A stretch of DNA of 32,864 nucleotides from an uncultured Bacteroidales bacterium (lineage in GTDB: Bacteria > Bacteroidota > Bacteroidia > Bacteroidales > FEN-979): positions 1 to 32,864 of the forward strand of contig CAIVAT010000043.1 in the NCBI GenBank assembly GCA_903903985.1, in the 5' to 3' direction. The notes under the pieces were generated by a model. It searched no databases and was not told the DNA's origin. It saw nothing but the letters and a program-made list of their open reading frames with translations. Every line of letters begins with the position of its first letter. The first letter of the stretch is position 1. Shown piece after piece: positions 1 to 10,105 of this stretch. Position numbers and translations under genes: made by a program.

Positions 1-10
1 ATTTGTTCCG

Positions 11-97
11 CGGAGAAGGGGGGATTCGAACCCCCGGTACAGTTTCCCGTACGACAGTTTAGCAAACTGTTGGTTTCAGCCACTCACCCACCTCTCC
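11..97 (-). tRNA. tRNA-Ser (anticodon GCU)
   Basis: Read on the minus strand this folds as a class II tRNA. A 7-bp acceptor stem (GGAGAGG with CUUCUCC, one G-U pair) is followed by a D arm, an anticodon arm whose 7-nt loop UUGCUAA (59-65) gives anticodon GCU (61-63), a long variable arm with a GUAC/GUAC stem, and a T arm with loop UUCGAAU closed by five G-C pairs. The long variable arm and anticodon identify serine, decoding AGC/AGU. The discriminator base is G (position 11). CCA is not encoded, because CGG follows, so it must be added after transcription. It lies downstream of the giant peptidase gene but has its own promoter candidate. Confidence 0.96.
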
Positions 98-124
98 AGT
101 TCTTTCTTTCAGTTTAAAGGGCTG

Positions 125-156
125 CAAAGATAGGAAATAGCTTTCAGACAAACAAA
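125..156 (-). promoter_or_regulatory. Promoter candidate of tRNA-Ser
   Basis: On the minus strand TATCTTTG (125-132) is a perfect match to the Bacteroidota -7 element TAnnTTTG. TTTG at 153-156 lies 20 bp upstream as the -33 element. Predicted transcription would start near 118, about 20 nt before the tRNA 5' end. The -33 TTTG belongs to a TTTTTGTTTGTTTG tract that also serves as the U-tract of the preceding gene's terminator. Confidence 0.55.
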
Positions 157-192
157 CAAAAAACGCAGGACCCTTTTCCAGGCATCCTGCGT
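149..192 (-). terminator. Rho-independent terminator of the C39-like giant gene
   Basis: On the minus strand ACGCAGGA (185-192) and TCCTGCGT (163-170) form a perfect 8-bp stem with a 14-nt loop. The stem is followed directly by the T-rich tract TTTTTGTTTGTTTG. It sits 40 bp past the stop codon of the gene ending at 232 and separates that gene from tRNA-Ser. Confidence 0.8.
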
Positions 193-231
193 CATGCAAA
201 TAAAAAGCAATACAACAATACTTCCGTGTAA

Positions 232-2950
232 TTACCTGGTAATGATTAACTTGAACGATTCAGCCTGATCACCTGCGATTACTTTCAGGAAATATAAACC
301 AGAGGGCAGGCCGTTCAATGTGAAATGGTGGTTTTTCTCCCCGGTATAAGAGGTTGACATAATCCTGCCTCCCTGCATATCGAAAATTTCTACATGAACC
401 CTCTCCGGTTGTGCCTCTCCTTTATCCATGAGGGTAAAAGTCCCGGATGTGGGATTAGGATAAATAGCGAACATCCTGCTGGCTGGCTCAGGCTCCGGAG
501 TAAACTCTTCGACTCCTGAAACAACGGCGACCATGGCAGGGGAAAGACTGCCACAATAGGAATTTGTGGTTGTAATGTACCCATGCATATAACCTCCGGG
601 TTCGATTTTCGTCCCCTCCAGGTACAAGATGGTCTTGCCGGCGATCATGGTGGCGCGGCCTCCGTCCTCAATCACAAAAATATTGCCTCCGCCTGCAACG
701 GTGATTGTGTCGCTGGCATCAAAACAAATATCAAGGAGTTCGGGAATGGTGCCTGTTGCGGCTGTGTTCCTGGCAACAATGATCATGATGATCTCATTTG
801 ATGTAGCCGGACTTCCTGTCGGGCACTGGGCATTGGAAGTAAGGACACAGGTAACGTGATCATTATAACCGGGTACATAGGAGTATGTAGGCAAGCCTGT
901 TCCGACCGGGTTCCCGTTAAGCTTCCACTGATAAGATGGCAAAGTACCTCCATTTACCGGGGTTGCAGTGAATGTTACATGATTACCCGGCGGTGATGGG
1001 TTGGCTGAAGCCTCGATGGAAACACTGACCGGCAGGAGAGGATTTACAGTAAGCACGACACTGCCCGTGGCCGCAGTGCCCAGGCCATCCGTTACGGTTA
1101 CATAATATGTAGTTGTTGCAGCAGGATTGGCAATTGGATCGATGACATTGGGATCAGACAGGCCGGCTGACGGACTCCAGTGATAAGAATACGGAGCCAG
1201 GCCACCCGTGCGGGTTACATTTAACTGTGATGTGTTTCCATAACAGATTGCTCCTGGTTCGGCAGTGCCTGAAGCAGTGAGGGTGGGTACCCAGTCGATC
1301 AGGTTAAACCCATCGGCATCATGATCCTCTCCTGAAAAATCACCTGAAAAATCAACAAAATAAACATGCCCCGTGCCTATTGTCTTCGCCACATTGCTGT
1401 TGCAACCTCCGGTATTTGCGGGGAAAACAGCATTTCTGATGGTCAGGACCTGGTCATTGTTGATTCCCAGCAACGTTCCCCCGGCAGTACCATCCTGGAA
1501 GGTGCATCCTTTGAAGGGATGTGCAGGATCGACCATGCTTCCCGGGCCTACATACACCCCATTGACGAACATATTCTTAAATATGCAATAGTCGGCGGCG
1601 ATGGTACCCCCCGAACTGATATTGAGTGCATACCTTGCTGTGGGTACATTGCCTTTGATGGATACCTGGACAGCCTGCGTTCCTGAAATATCAAGGCGAC
1701 CGCCGGAGTTTACCTGGAAACTTCTCGTATTACTCATTATTACAGATGAAGCAGCAGGCAAGGACAATATTCCTGCGTCATTCACTACCAGGTCGCCTTC
1801 CACCCAGAGTCTTTTGCCATTCGCATTGCACTCACCGTTTTCGATGGTCAGGTTACCTGTATAAAGGCAATTCAAATTGGTTGTTGGTGTCACGGATACC
1901 CCTGTGTTTTTGTTGATCACCAGGTTATGAAAACACCCTGTTGAACTTATATAGTTCAATGTGGCATTGTCCGGACCCAGAAATTCCACCGTGTTCAATG
2001 GGAATGCATTGAGGAAGGCACCGGCAGATCCAACCGTGAAATGGCGACATACCTTGTGATACAGTCCGGCTAAATTGTCTTCCCATGTACCACTCATGAT
2101 ATCAATGTCGCCGAAGCACCTTAAATTGTCATTGGGTTTGAATTCCCCGGTGCTTTTAAAAATTCTCAGGTTATTGAAATCTTCCTGTGCACAGGCGGTG
2201 ATCAGGAATTGGTTGGCTAACCCGTCAAAAGTGACCAAGGAAGCATATCCCGGGTTAAAACCAAATGTTGATGAATAAGAGGTATTGCCATTGCTCCAGT
2301 TACCACCAACGTTGATCGTAAGGTTCGGCGTATCGTTGGCATTCAATCCGGCGCCGTTGTTAATTGTCAAATCGTTATCGATATCCAGGGTGGTATTTGG
2401 GTCCAGTTCAAACGACCCGTCGCTGATAGCCAGGTTATGGGTTACATGCACGCTAAGGTTGTCAAGCAGTTCCAGTGCGGTAACATTCGTATTTGTTTTG
2501 GCCACCTCCATGTCGTAGAAAGTTTCATCGGTTGCGATGTCGCCATCATTGGGCCCCGTGAAATGCACGGTGTTGTCGTATTCAAGAAATCCGCCCGCTC
2601 CGATATTGTTTGTCCAGTTCCCTTCCACATACAGATCATAGGTTTCACTGCTTAAATATCCTGAAGTGATCAGCACATCGTTTTTCACGGTAACATTGGT
2701 CTGTAAACCTGCCTTACCGGCCAGTTCCAGGTCATAAAGATAATTTCCGTTACTGCAATATATGTATGCTGTTCCGGTCCTTGAAAAGATCATTTTCAAT
2801 TTACCGCCTGTTGGCTGGAAAGTTCCGGGATTGCTGGCGCCGAAGGCTGTACCGCATATGATCGTACCTCCGCTAATATTTGTTGTTGCAGTTGAAGCAA
2901 TGGAAATACTGTTATTGGTTATTTCGAAAGTGCCGCCTGACAGGTTGAAA
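232..2950 (-). repeat. Paralogous 3' segment, copy 1 (matches 7356-10105)
   Basis: The last ~2.7 kb of this gene is colinear at protein level with the last ~2.7 kb of the upstream giant gene. Landmarks occur in the same order and at nearly the same distance from each stop: NISGGTI/NITGGTI, ETFYDMEVAKTN/ETFYNLDLAKTN, QEDFNNL/QEDFANL, LNTVEF, GCTFQDG, DWVPTL, NPSPPG, CGSLSPAMVAVV/CGSQPPAMVAVV, and the sorting domain. Boundaries are approximate because they were set by eye. Confidence 0.85.
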
Positions 2951-5900
2951 ATTCCCCTGAGATACTGCCAGGCACCAGCCGCAACAGCATCATTACTGGT
3001 AAAGGAACCACCCGCAATACCTAATTCCCCGGTAGCTGCAAGTTCAAAAGTGCCATGAACGAGGGCACTCCCTGCACCGACATTCAGCAGGCCATTCAGG
3101 ACAAAGGCGGAATACTTGTTAAGCAAATATCCGCGGGCCGACATATCCGTTTCTGCGGTACTTTGAATATCGAGCATTCCATCTACAATCAATTTCCCGC
3201 TTTGCAGATGGAACTGATTGCCCGCATTTACGGTCATCGTTCCTGCCACCCGAATGGTATCAGTTGAAGATGCATGGATATAGGCGTCGGAAGACGTGCT
3301 TGGCGGTTTCCCGATCACCAGGTTGCCAAAAGCGGCATCCGGATCATCATTACGTATCAGTGATGCCAGGGTTCGGTTGAAAACGACCGTGTTTCCGGTG
3401 CCCAGAACGGCATTGGTCCCGTTCTGGAAGGTCCAGTCGCTGCCAACAAGAATTTTACCGGTCGTAATAAGGTCATTGGAACCGGGTTGCCAGGTGATAT
3501 CTCCGGTGATGACGAGGCTGTCGGCCGCATTGTCCATCCGCAGGGTACCGCCGCCCACGATGACATTTTCATTCACATCAACACGGTAACCGCCAAGACG
3601 GAAGGTTCCCGATGAAATATTCAGGTTTTTACAGGTCATATCATAAAAATTCGGTCTGGCATACAATCCTGTACCTTCGATGATCACATCATTGAACGGG
3701 CAGTTTTCCTGGATGGTTTGATAATTTGACGGCTTGCCAAGAAAATGAACCACCGAATAAATACCGGCATCAAACCCTTCGGTCGATGTTGGCGTCAGGT
3801 TGCTGTCGTACCAGTCTTCCGCACTGTATATTTCCACGTTGTTGTCGTTGGCATTGAGGCCGGCACCGGAAGCAATAAGGACCTGGTTATCCACATACAA
3901 TCGGCTTCCCGGGTTCATTTCCATGGTTCCTGCCTGGATATTCAGCGAACTCGTAACAGTCACGGAATCATTCACTTCCACTCCATTATACCCTGCATAT
4001 GTTTTATCTACCTTCAGGTAATAGAATGTTTCGCCGGTAAGGATAATGGATGCAACAGATCCCTCAAAGACGGTCATACTGGTTCCTTCTGCGAAACCTG
4101 CATTTCCGACATTATTTGTCCAGTTGCCCCTGATCAGTATGGGATAATTATTGGTGACAAGCGCTCCGCTTTCGATGGCCAGGTTTCCATGTACCCGCAA
4201 CGAGTCGATCATATTTGTATTGCTGGAGGAGCTGATAACGAGGTTGTTGAAATAATCCCCGGTATTCAGATCAATGTTTTGGGAATAACCACCAAAAATA
4301 AAGGTGCCTGCAAGACAATAAATATGCCCGTAGTTATAAAGTTCGCCCTTCAGAACAAGCGGATATGTGCTATTGTCATAAAGTGTGCTTGTGGTGTTCG
4401 TGTTATCGAAATATCCGGTAATTTTAAGCGTATCGGTAGATGCAGCGCTGAGATACAAATAGCCGGAAGACTTGCTGTTAAGTACACTTTTAAAGGAACA
4501 ATTGGCCTCGTAACTGCGGATATAGGAGCTTGAAGTACCATGGAAATACACATATCCATAGCCAAGTTGTGCATGCGCTCCTTCCCTGAATTCCCAGTCG
4601 CCATCAACATACATTCTGCCGTTTGCAGTAAAATTTGCAGTAGAGCCGGCTTCCCAGAAAATACTGCCGGCAATATCTATATTGCCGCTGGCACTGGATA
4701 TTTCCAGCTGGCCATTGATGGTCATATCCCCTGCGACACTTAAAGTCTGGGTGTTCACCCGGAGTATGGCACCGCTTCCAATGGTTATGTTATTGCAATA
4801 TGCAATGGATGATGAAACGATGGGGAAGTAGGTATATCCTGTATTGATGGCCACATCAGTGGATGTTGTGGGAATATATGAAGCGGCCCAATTGCCGGCT
4901 GTATGCCAGTCGCTGGAAATGGTACCGAGCCATTGCCCTGTTTTTTCAATTTTGAGATTGAAATTGGCTGCCAGGGCATCATTGGCCCATACACAGAGCC
5001 CATAGTCATCTTCGGTGGCAATGGTAATCCAGAACGACTCGTTCACCGCACCGCCAGAATTGTCGGAAATAGCCAGGTATGAGCTTCGGTTAGCGTAATA
5101 GGCAGCACCTGAAGAACCATAAAGCCCCATGCCCAGGTCAGAGGATCCTGAACTGAAGGTCATGGAAAACTTGTAATACCCGGGGACCAGGTGTATATCC
5201 CTCATTTCAACCACATCGCCGGCAGGCCATGACCTGTTGTTGTTATCGCCAACCACCAACGTTGTGTTAGAACCATCATATTCAACGGTGGCGGCATGGG
5301 TACCCGAGACCCGATAGGGTTTTATTCCCCTTGCCTGCATCGGGGAGTGGTTTCCGTCCATAACAACAAAGTCGACTGGATACGTAAATGTTGAAGCCGC
5401 GATTGCCGCAGGTGTAAAAGTAATATCGGAAAACATCTGCATGTTCCAGTTTTCGCCAACCGTATTTGCCCTGGTCCCGACGGCACACCAGGAGTAAAAA
5501 GAATGTGTAAACTGGTAATAATCAGGATCAGTGGTGGTAGTGGCTGCAACATCTCTCACAAGAAATGCCAGGCTGCCTCCCGGGAGAATTTTCAAATTCC
5601 CTGTACTTGCATCACTCCCTGAGAACACATTGGTTGAGCTATAAACATGAACCCTTATCCTGCATGTAGTAGAATTAATGCCTGCAGGCGCGACCCAATC
5701 GTAAGCCCCATCATTAGGGGTGTTTGAAGTGATTGTTGTCCAGTTATATCCGCCGTTCGTACTATAATATAATCTCACGTAAGAATCCAGGAGGTAATCA
5801 TAATTCCAGGTAATTTCGTAAACATCACCTGCATACAAGGTTTCGCCACTGCCGTTGTGGTTATAAAGAACATCTCCGAGCGGGTAGGTAAGTTCAATGG

Positions 5901-7119
5901 CGTAGCCTTCTGCGCCGCCCGGTATGATGGTGTAAACCCTTTCCAGATGCGTTTTGCTGATCCATTGAACTCCCTCATACCATGTGTTGTGAACCCCAAT
6001 CTCATCGGTTGTGGCATCGTAGGCAACACAACATTCGGAGTGACCGGGAATGCTTATATGGACCGGTCGGCCATAGGTGCCGATCTCACTGATGATTTTA
6101 CTGAAATACCAGTCGTAATCCATTCCATGATCAAATTGTGTGCAGGTGAAATTATAACCGTTGGTCGTATTGCAAACCGAAGTATATCCGGGAGCAATTT
6201 CATCCCGGTCGGTAAGGCCGGTGGAGATCGTGTCAGTATTCATTGCAATGGCCAGTTCCTTGTTGGTGTTTGGCACCTGGTAATCGGTCTCTCCCTCCAG
6301 TCCATCCGAGCGTTGAAAATAATAATCAATAAGTTTCGAATAGTTATTTGCGCTGACTGCAGAAACGTAATCCCAGTATGACAGCAGCATCGCAGCAGCT
6401 GTTGGTGAACAGCCATAGCTCCAGTCATAGAATTTGCAATTGCCGTCGTGATTTGGGATCCAGACTTCGGCGGCAGGGGCATCCATTTCACGGTTTAAAT
6501 ATTTGTTCCATTCGCTGCTGAAATCACCTTTTATGCAGAAAAATCCGAGCGGCTTTATAATTTGCTGAAATTCATCCTTTCCTGCAGCCTGCAGTTTTGG
6601 AAACGCCTTTACATAAATATCATCCGTGCCATTGGTATAGCAAAACCACTGATTCTGGAAATCAATGTAATAAGCTTTTTTCATGGAGATCGTCTCTCCT
6701 AACTTCTCTTTGGCCTTTGCCTCCATCATCAGACCCACGGCATATTCGGGAGACAAGGCTTTGGAATGATCCTGGATCACGGCAAGGTCCTTCCTGGCGC
6801 CGACGAAAATAGTTCCATATTCTCCGATGCCCCATTGTAATTTATGGTCACCTATGCTGAATGCTTCATCGCATTGCTGTTTAAGCCATTCCTTCTCAGG
6901 AAATGGTTTATTGATGGCGTAGGTAAACCGGTAACCGATGAGTTCATCATCCTTTGAATAATAAGCCAGGGGCTCAGAGGAACTTACTTTCCCCCAGAGA
7001 GCCATGGCTTTTTGATCGGCAATCATCCTTACCTGGGTCAGAGGTACAAATTCTGTCTGGCCGAAACTAAATTGCCCGGTCAGCATAACACCCAATAAAA
7101 TCCGTGTAAATTTTTTCAT
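232..7119 (-). CDS. Giant T9SS-secreted protein: C39-like cysteine peptidase head on a beta-helix stalk
   Basis: The product is 2295 residues from the ATG at 7119. An in-frame ATG at 7152 exists, but only the later one puts a normal signal peptide (MKKFTRILLGVMLTGQFSFG) at the very N-terminus. Residues ~21-210 look like a propeptide region. Residues ~215-400 match the peptidase C39-like fold: Cys237 in GCSPTAAAMLLSYWD, His360 in PGHSECC, and Asn378 in VHNTW. Next come an Ig-like segment (~405-520) and a region I do not recognise (~525-720). From ~727 (WLGTISSDWHTAGNW) to ~1940 there is a long run of short beta-strand repeats of the parallel beta-helix kind. Two PKD/Ig-like domains (~1945-2115) and a type A T9SS sorting domain (~2215-2295, YPNPTSGTF...GLYFLK) finish the protein. 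It should be exported by Sec, moved across the outer membrane by T9SS and attached or released at the surface. The peptidase role is inferred from the Cys/His/Asn placement; the substrate is unknown. Its last ~900 residues are paralogous to the upstream giant gene. Confidence 0.9.
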   Translation of the reverse strand: MKKFTRILLGVMLTGQFSFGQTEFVPLTQVRMIADQKAMALWGKVSSSEPLAYYSKDDELIGYRFTYAINKPFPEKEWLKQQCDEAFSIGDHKLQWGIGEYGTIFVGARKDLAVIQDHSKALSPEYAVGLMMEAKAKEKLGETISMKKAYYIDFQNQWFCYTNGTDDIYVKAFPKLQAAGKDEFQQIIKPLGFFCIKGDFSSEWNKYLNREMDAPAAEVWIPNHDGNCKFYDWSYGCSPTAAAMLLSYWDYVSAVSANNYSKLIDYYFQRSDGLEGETDYQVPNTNKELAIAMNTDTISTGLTDRDEIAPGYTSVCNTTNGYNFTCTQFDHGMDYDWYFSKIISEIGTYGRPVHISIPGHSECCVAYDATTDEIGVHNTWYEGVQWISKTHLERVYTIIPGGAEGYAIELTYPLGDVLYNHNGSGETLYAGDVYEITWNYDYLLDSYVRLYYSTNGGYNWTTITSNTPNDGAYDWVAPAGINSTTCRIRVHVYSSTNVFSGSDASTGNLKILPGGSLAFLVRDVAATTTTDPDYYQFTHSFYSWCAVGTRANTVGENWNMQMFSDITFTPAAIAASTFTYPVDFVVMDGNHSPMQARGIKPYRVSGTHAATVEYDGSNTTLVVGDNNNRSWPAGDVVEMRDIHLVPGYYKFSMTFSSGSSDLGMGLYGSSGAAYYANRSSYLAISDNSGGAVNESFWITIATEDDYGLCVWANDALAANFNLKIEKTGQWLGTISSDWHTAGNWAASYIPTTSTDVAINTGYTYFPIVSSSIAYCNNITIGSGAILRVNTQTLSVAGDMTINGQLEISSASGNIDIAGSIFWEAGSTANFTANGRMYVDGDWEFREGAHAQLGYGYVYFHGTSSSYIRSYEANCSFKSVLNSKSSGYLYLSAASTDTLKITGYFDNTNTTSTLYDNSTYPLVLKGELYNYGHIYCLAGTFIFGGYSQNIDLNTGDYFNNLVISSSSNTNMIDSLRVHGNLAIESGALVTNNYPILIRGNWTNNVGNAGFAEGTSMTVFEGSVASIILTGETFYYLKVDKTYAGYNGVEVNDSVTVTSSLNIQAGTMEMNPGSRLYVDNQVLIASGAGLNANDNNVEIYSAEDWYDSNLTPTSTEGFDAGIYSVVHFLGKPSNYQTIQENCPFNDVIIEGTGLYARPNFYDMTCKNLNISSGTFRLGGYRVDVNENVIVGGGTLRMDNAADSLVITGDITWQPGSNDLITTGKILVGSDWTFQNGTNAVLGTGNTVVFNRTLASLIRNDDPDAAFGNLVIGKPPSTSSDAYIHASSTDTIRVAGTMTVNAGNQFHLQSGKLIVDGMLDIQSTAETDMSARGYLLNKYSAFVLNGLLNVGAGSALVHGTFELAATGELGIAGGSFTSNDAVAAGAWQYLRGIFNLSGGTFEITNNSISIASTATTNISGGTIICGTAFGASNPGTFQPTGGKLKMIFSRTGTAYIYCSNGNYLYDLELAGKAGLQTNVTVKNDVLITSGYLSSETYDLYVEGNWTNNIGAGGFLEYDNTVHFTGPNDGDIATDETFYDMEVAKTNTNVTALELLDNLSVHVTHNLAISDGSFELDPNTTLDIDNDLTINNGAGLNANDTPNLTINVGGNWSNGNTSYSSTFGFNPGYASLVTFDGLANQFLITACAQEDFNNLRIFKSTGEFKPNDNLRCFGDIDIMSGTWEDNLAGLYHKVCRHFTVGSAGAFLNAFPLNTVEFLGPDNATLNYISSTGCFHNLVINKNTGVSVTPTTNLNCLYTGNLTIENGECNANGKRLWVEGDLVVNDAGILSLPAASSVIMSNTRSFQVNSGGRLDISGTQAVQVSIKGNVPTARYALNISSGGTIAADYCIFKNMFVNGVYVGPGSMVDPAHPFKGCTFQDGTAGGTLLGINNDQVLTIRNAVFPANTGGCNSNVAKTIGTGHVYFVDFSGDFSGEDHDADGFNLIDWVPTLTASGTAEPGAICYGNTSQLNVTRTGGLAPYSYHWSPSAGLSDPNVIDPIANPAATTTYYVTVTDGLGTAATGSVVLTVNPLLPVSVSIEASANPSPPGNHVTFTATPVNGGTLPSYQWKLNGNPVGTGLPTYSYVPGYNDHVTCVLTSNAQCPTGSPATSNEIIMIIVARNTAATGTIPELLDICFDASDTITVAGGGNIFVIEDGGRATMIAGKTILYLEGTKIEPGGYMHGYITTTNSYCGSLSPAMVAVVSGVEEFTPEPEPASRMFAIYPNPTSGTFTLMDKGEAQPERVHVEIFDMQGGRIMSTSYTGEKNHHFTLNGLPSGLYFLKVIAGDQAESFKLIITR

Positions 7120-7355
7120 GATATTACGTTTTAAATTATGAAAATAATCCATGAATATTTATTAATCCGTCAGTCAGATCTTCAGACATCTGATAAAATA
7201 TGCGGGTGTATCGAGAATGAAATAATAATACGACATTTCATCATTAAAATCTAGTTTTTACCTTACAATGATATGATATTTCATAAATTTTGCTGAAACA
7301 CAATTTTAAAAAATTCCGCAGGGTAATCCAGCGAAACGGTATCGAAATGAGACAA
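7120..7355 (-). promoter_or_regulatory. Intergenic leader of the C39-like giant gene with weak promoter candidate and dyad
   Basis: This 236-bp gap lies between the two giant genes. On the minus strand TTTC (7295-7298) and TATCATTG (7266-7273), 21 bp apart, are an imperfect match to TTTG/TAnnTTTG. They would give a leader of about 140 nt. Inside that leader a perfect 6-bp dyad TCAGAT/ATCTGA (7174-7193, 8-nt loop) is present without a U-tract, so it is not a terminator. I see no intrinsic terminator for the upstream gene, so read-through from it is possible. Confidence 0.25.
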
Positions 7356-10105
7356 TTAACGATTCAGGATCAATTTCAATGTTTCAAAATGGTCGGTGGT
7401 TTTCAGGATAATAAAATAGAGTCCCGGTGGCTGATCGGAAAGGTCAAACTGCTGTCTGATCTCACCGCTAAATGATGAAGATAAAATCTTATTTCCAAGA
7501 GTCCCGGATACGACAACCTTAATTTCCCCTGACAGGTCATTCCCTTTATGCGATAATGTAAATGAACCGGTAGTCGGGTTTGGATAAACCGTGAATAGAT
7601 GCGATGCCGGCACCCGCACGACTGGTATTTCTGTCCCTGCAACTACCGCTACCATGGCTGGCGGCTGGCTTCCACAATACTCGTTCGTGAGAGTAATCCA
7701 TGCGTGCATATAACCTCCGGGCAAAACCGAAGCGCCTGGCAGAAACTTAATTCTACTCCCTGCAATGAAAATGGCACTGCCCCCTTCATGAATCGTGAAA
7801 GTACCAGGTTGGACAGGAACGGTGATGGTACCGTAGGCATTAAAGCAAGTATCTGTTCCTTCCAATACATCACCTGAAGCTGTTATGTAGGCTGGGACCA
7901 TGATCATGGTAATGGTATTGGATGGAGCCGGGTTAACCGATACGCAGGGGGCATTTGAAGTTAAAACACAGGCAACCTGGTCACCATATAGCGGGTTATA
8001 GGAATAAGTTGCTAGGTCTTGCCCCACATCGCTGCCATTGACCTTCCACTGATAAGAGGGTGCATTGCCGCCATTGGTTGGTGTTGCGGTAAAGGTGACC
8101 GATGATCCCGGAGGAGAGGGATTTGCAGATGCAGCAATGGATATGCTTGCTGGCAGATTTGGATGAACAGTAACGGTAACATTTCCGGTCGTTGTCGTGC
8201 CAAGCATATCGGTAACGGTAACAGCATAGTTGGTCGTAAAATCAGGAGTTGCTACGGGATTATAAATCAAAGGATTCGATAAACTTTCCGCAGGGCTCCA
8301 GGCATAGGAATAGCCAGGATACCCGCCTGCAGCAACAACATTCAATTGTACCTCACTTCCGGCACATACGGTTTCAGGCGCAGCCGAAACCTCTGCCATT
8401 AAAGTTGGAACCCAGTCGACCAGGTTATTGACATCGTTGTCAAAATCTTCACCGGAGAATGCGCCTGAAAAATCCACAAAGAATGCATGCCCGATATTCA
8501 GGATTTTGGAAACATTGCTGCTGCCATTCCACGTATTTGCAGGAAATACCGCATTTCGAATGGTCAGGAACTGGTTGTTGTTCAATACCAGCAGGGATCC
8601 GCCTGCAGCACCATCCTGGAAAGTACACCCGTTAAACGCATGTGCCGGATCGACCGTGCTTCCGGGACGCACATAGATGCCATTCGAACCCGTATTTTTG
8701 AATATGCCATATTCAGCAGCAATCGTACCTCCTGAATTGACATTGAGTCCATATCTTGCCGTGGAAACATCGGCCCTGATCATGGCATTGCTGCCGGAAG
8801 TGCCTGCTATTTCAAGTTTTCCACCCGAATTCACATTCAGGTTTTTGTTGTTGGCAAGTACCAGCAAAGAGGCGGATGGTAACGAAAAATTTCCGAAGTC
8901 ATTGATGGCCACATCACCATCGACCCATAAAGTGTTTCCATTCACGTTATAAGTCCCGTTTTCAATGGTCAGGTTGCCTCCGAAAAGGCAATTCGCATTG
9001 CCGAACTGGGTAACCGAGGAGCCTGTAGTCTTGTTGATCAGCAGGTGATGGAAACACCCTGTATTGCTGGAGTACCTCAGATTTGCGTTCAGATTACCTG
9101 CGAATTCAACCGTATTCAGTGCGAATGCATTGAAAAATGCACCCGTGGGCTGAACGGTGAAATTTCCAAGAAAAGTATGATGCAATGTTGCACTCACATT
9201 GTCTTCCCACGAACCATTCTGGATCACCATGTTGCTGTTGCAGAAGATATTGCTGTTTGGCCTGAACTGTCCTGAACTTTTATCTATTTTCAGGTTGGCA
9301 AAATCTTCCTGCGGGCAACTGGTAGTCAGACATTGATCGGTTGTTCCGTTGAAGATAACCTGCGAGGAATTGCCCGGGTTGAACCCGATTTCATCGTCAT
9401 ACACAGTATTGGTATTGATCCAGTCTTTCCCGACAAATACCTGGGGGCCATACTCGCCAGTGGCATTGAGTCCTGAATTCAGGCTGATGGAAAGGTTTCC
9501 TGATACAGCAAGGTTGGCCGGAGCATTCATTTTTAACGTACCGTCGCTGATGGACAGGTCATTCGTGACGGTTACATCCTGCATCAGGGTAAGATCATCG
9601 TGCAGCGGGTTGGTTTTGGCCAGATCGAGGTTATAGAACGTTTCCGGGGTCAAAATTCCTGCATTGTCTGTGCCTTTAAACACCACCTTGCCGGTTCCTT
9701 CCTCATACGCGGAAGGGCCAGCAAGGTTGTTCCAGTTTCCCGAAATATTGAGGGTAGCACCTGCCCATGCAGAAAATATGCCGTTTTGAATGGTCAGATC
9801 GCCCTTGATTTCGGTATCATAGCGATAACTGATCATACCGGATAAAGGCTGGTCAGTAGCACTTTTATTGATTACAACATTATGGACATAGCTCCCGTTA
9901 TGGGTTTGCAGATTTGCATCGGTGGGGCCATATAATTCCAGGGTTCCGCCTGACGGCGTAAAACCGGGCCTGTCGGTGATGAATATCCCGGGAGTCCTGA
10001 TTGTTCCACCGGTAATATTTTCTGTAAGCGGGGCCGCTGTTCCATCCCAGACAATGATTCCAACATCTTTGAAATCAAGCGTTCCGCCTGACATCTCAAT
10101 CCCGC
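7356..10105 (-). repeat. Paralogous 3' segment, copy 2 (matches 232-2950)
   Basis: This is the counterpart of the 3' segment of the downstream giant gene. For example, the GNWNN/ETFYNLDLAKTN block lies ~2.38 kb before this gene's stop and the equivalent GNWTNN/ETFYDMEVAKTN block lies ~2.37 kb before the other stop. The relationship is clear in protein. At DNA level the copies have diverged, so the duplication is not recent. Confidence 0.85.

Noticed and set aside
3745..4533. Plus-strand ORF of 262 codons inside the C39-like giant gene
   Set aside because: It lies entirely antisense to a coding frame with clear domains, has no recognisable family, and its composition is what a reverse reading of Thr/Gly/Asn-rich strands gives.
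7174..7193. Terminator between the two giant genes
   Set aside because: The 6-bp dyad TCAGAT/ATCTGA has no U-tract on either side and lies in the leader of the downstream gene.
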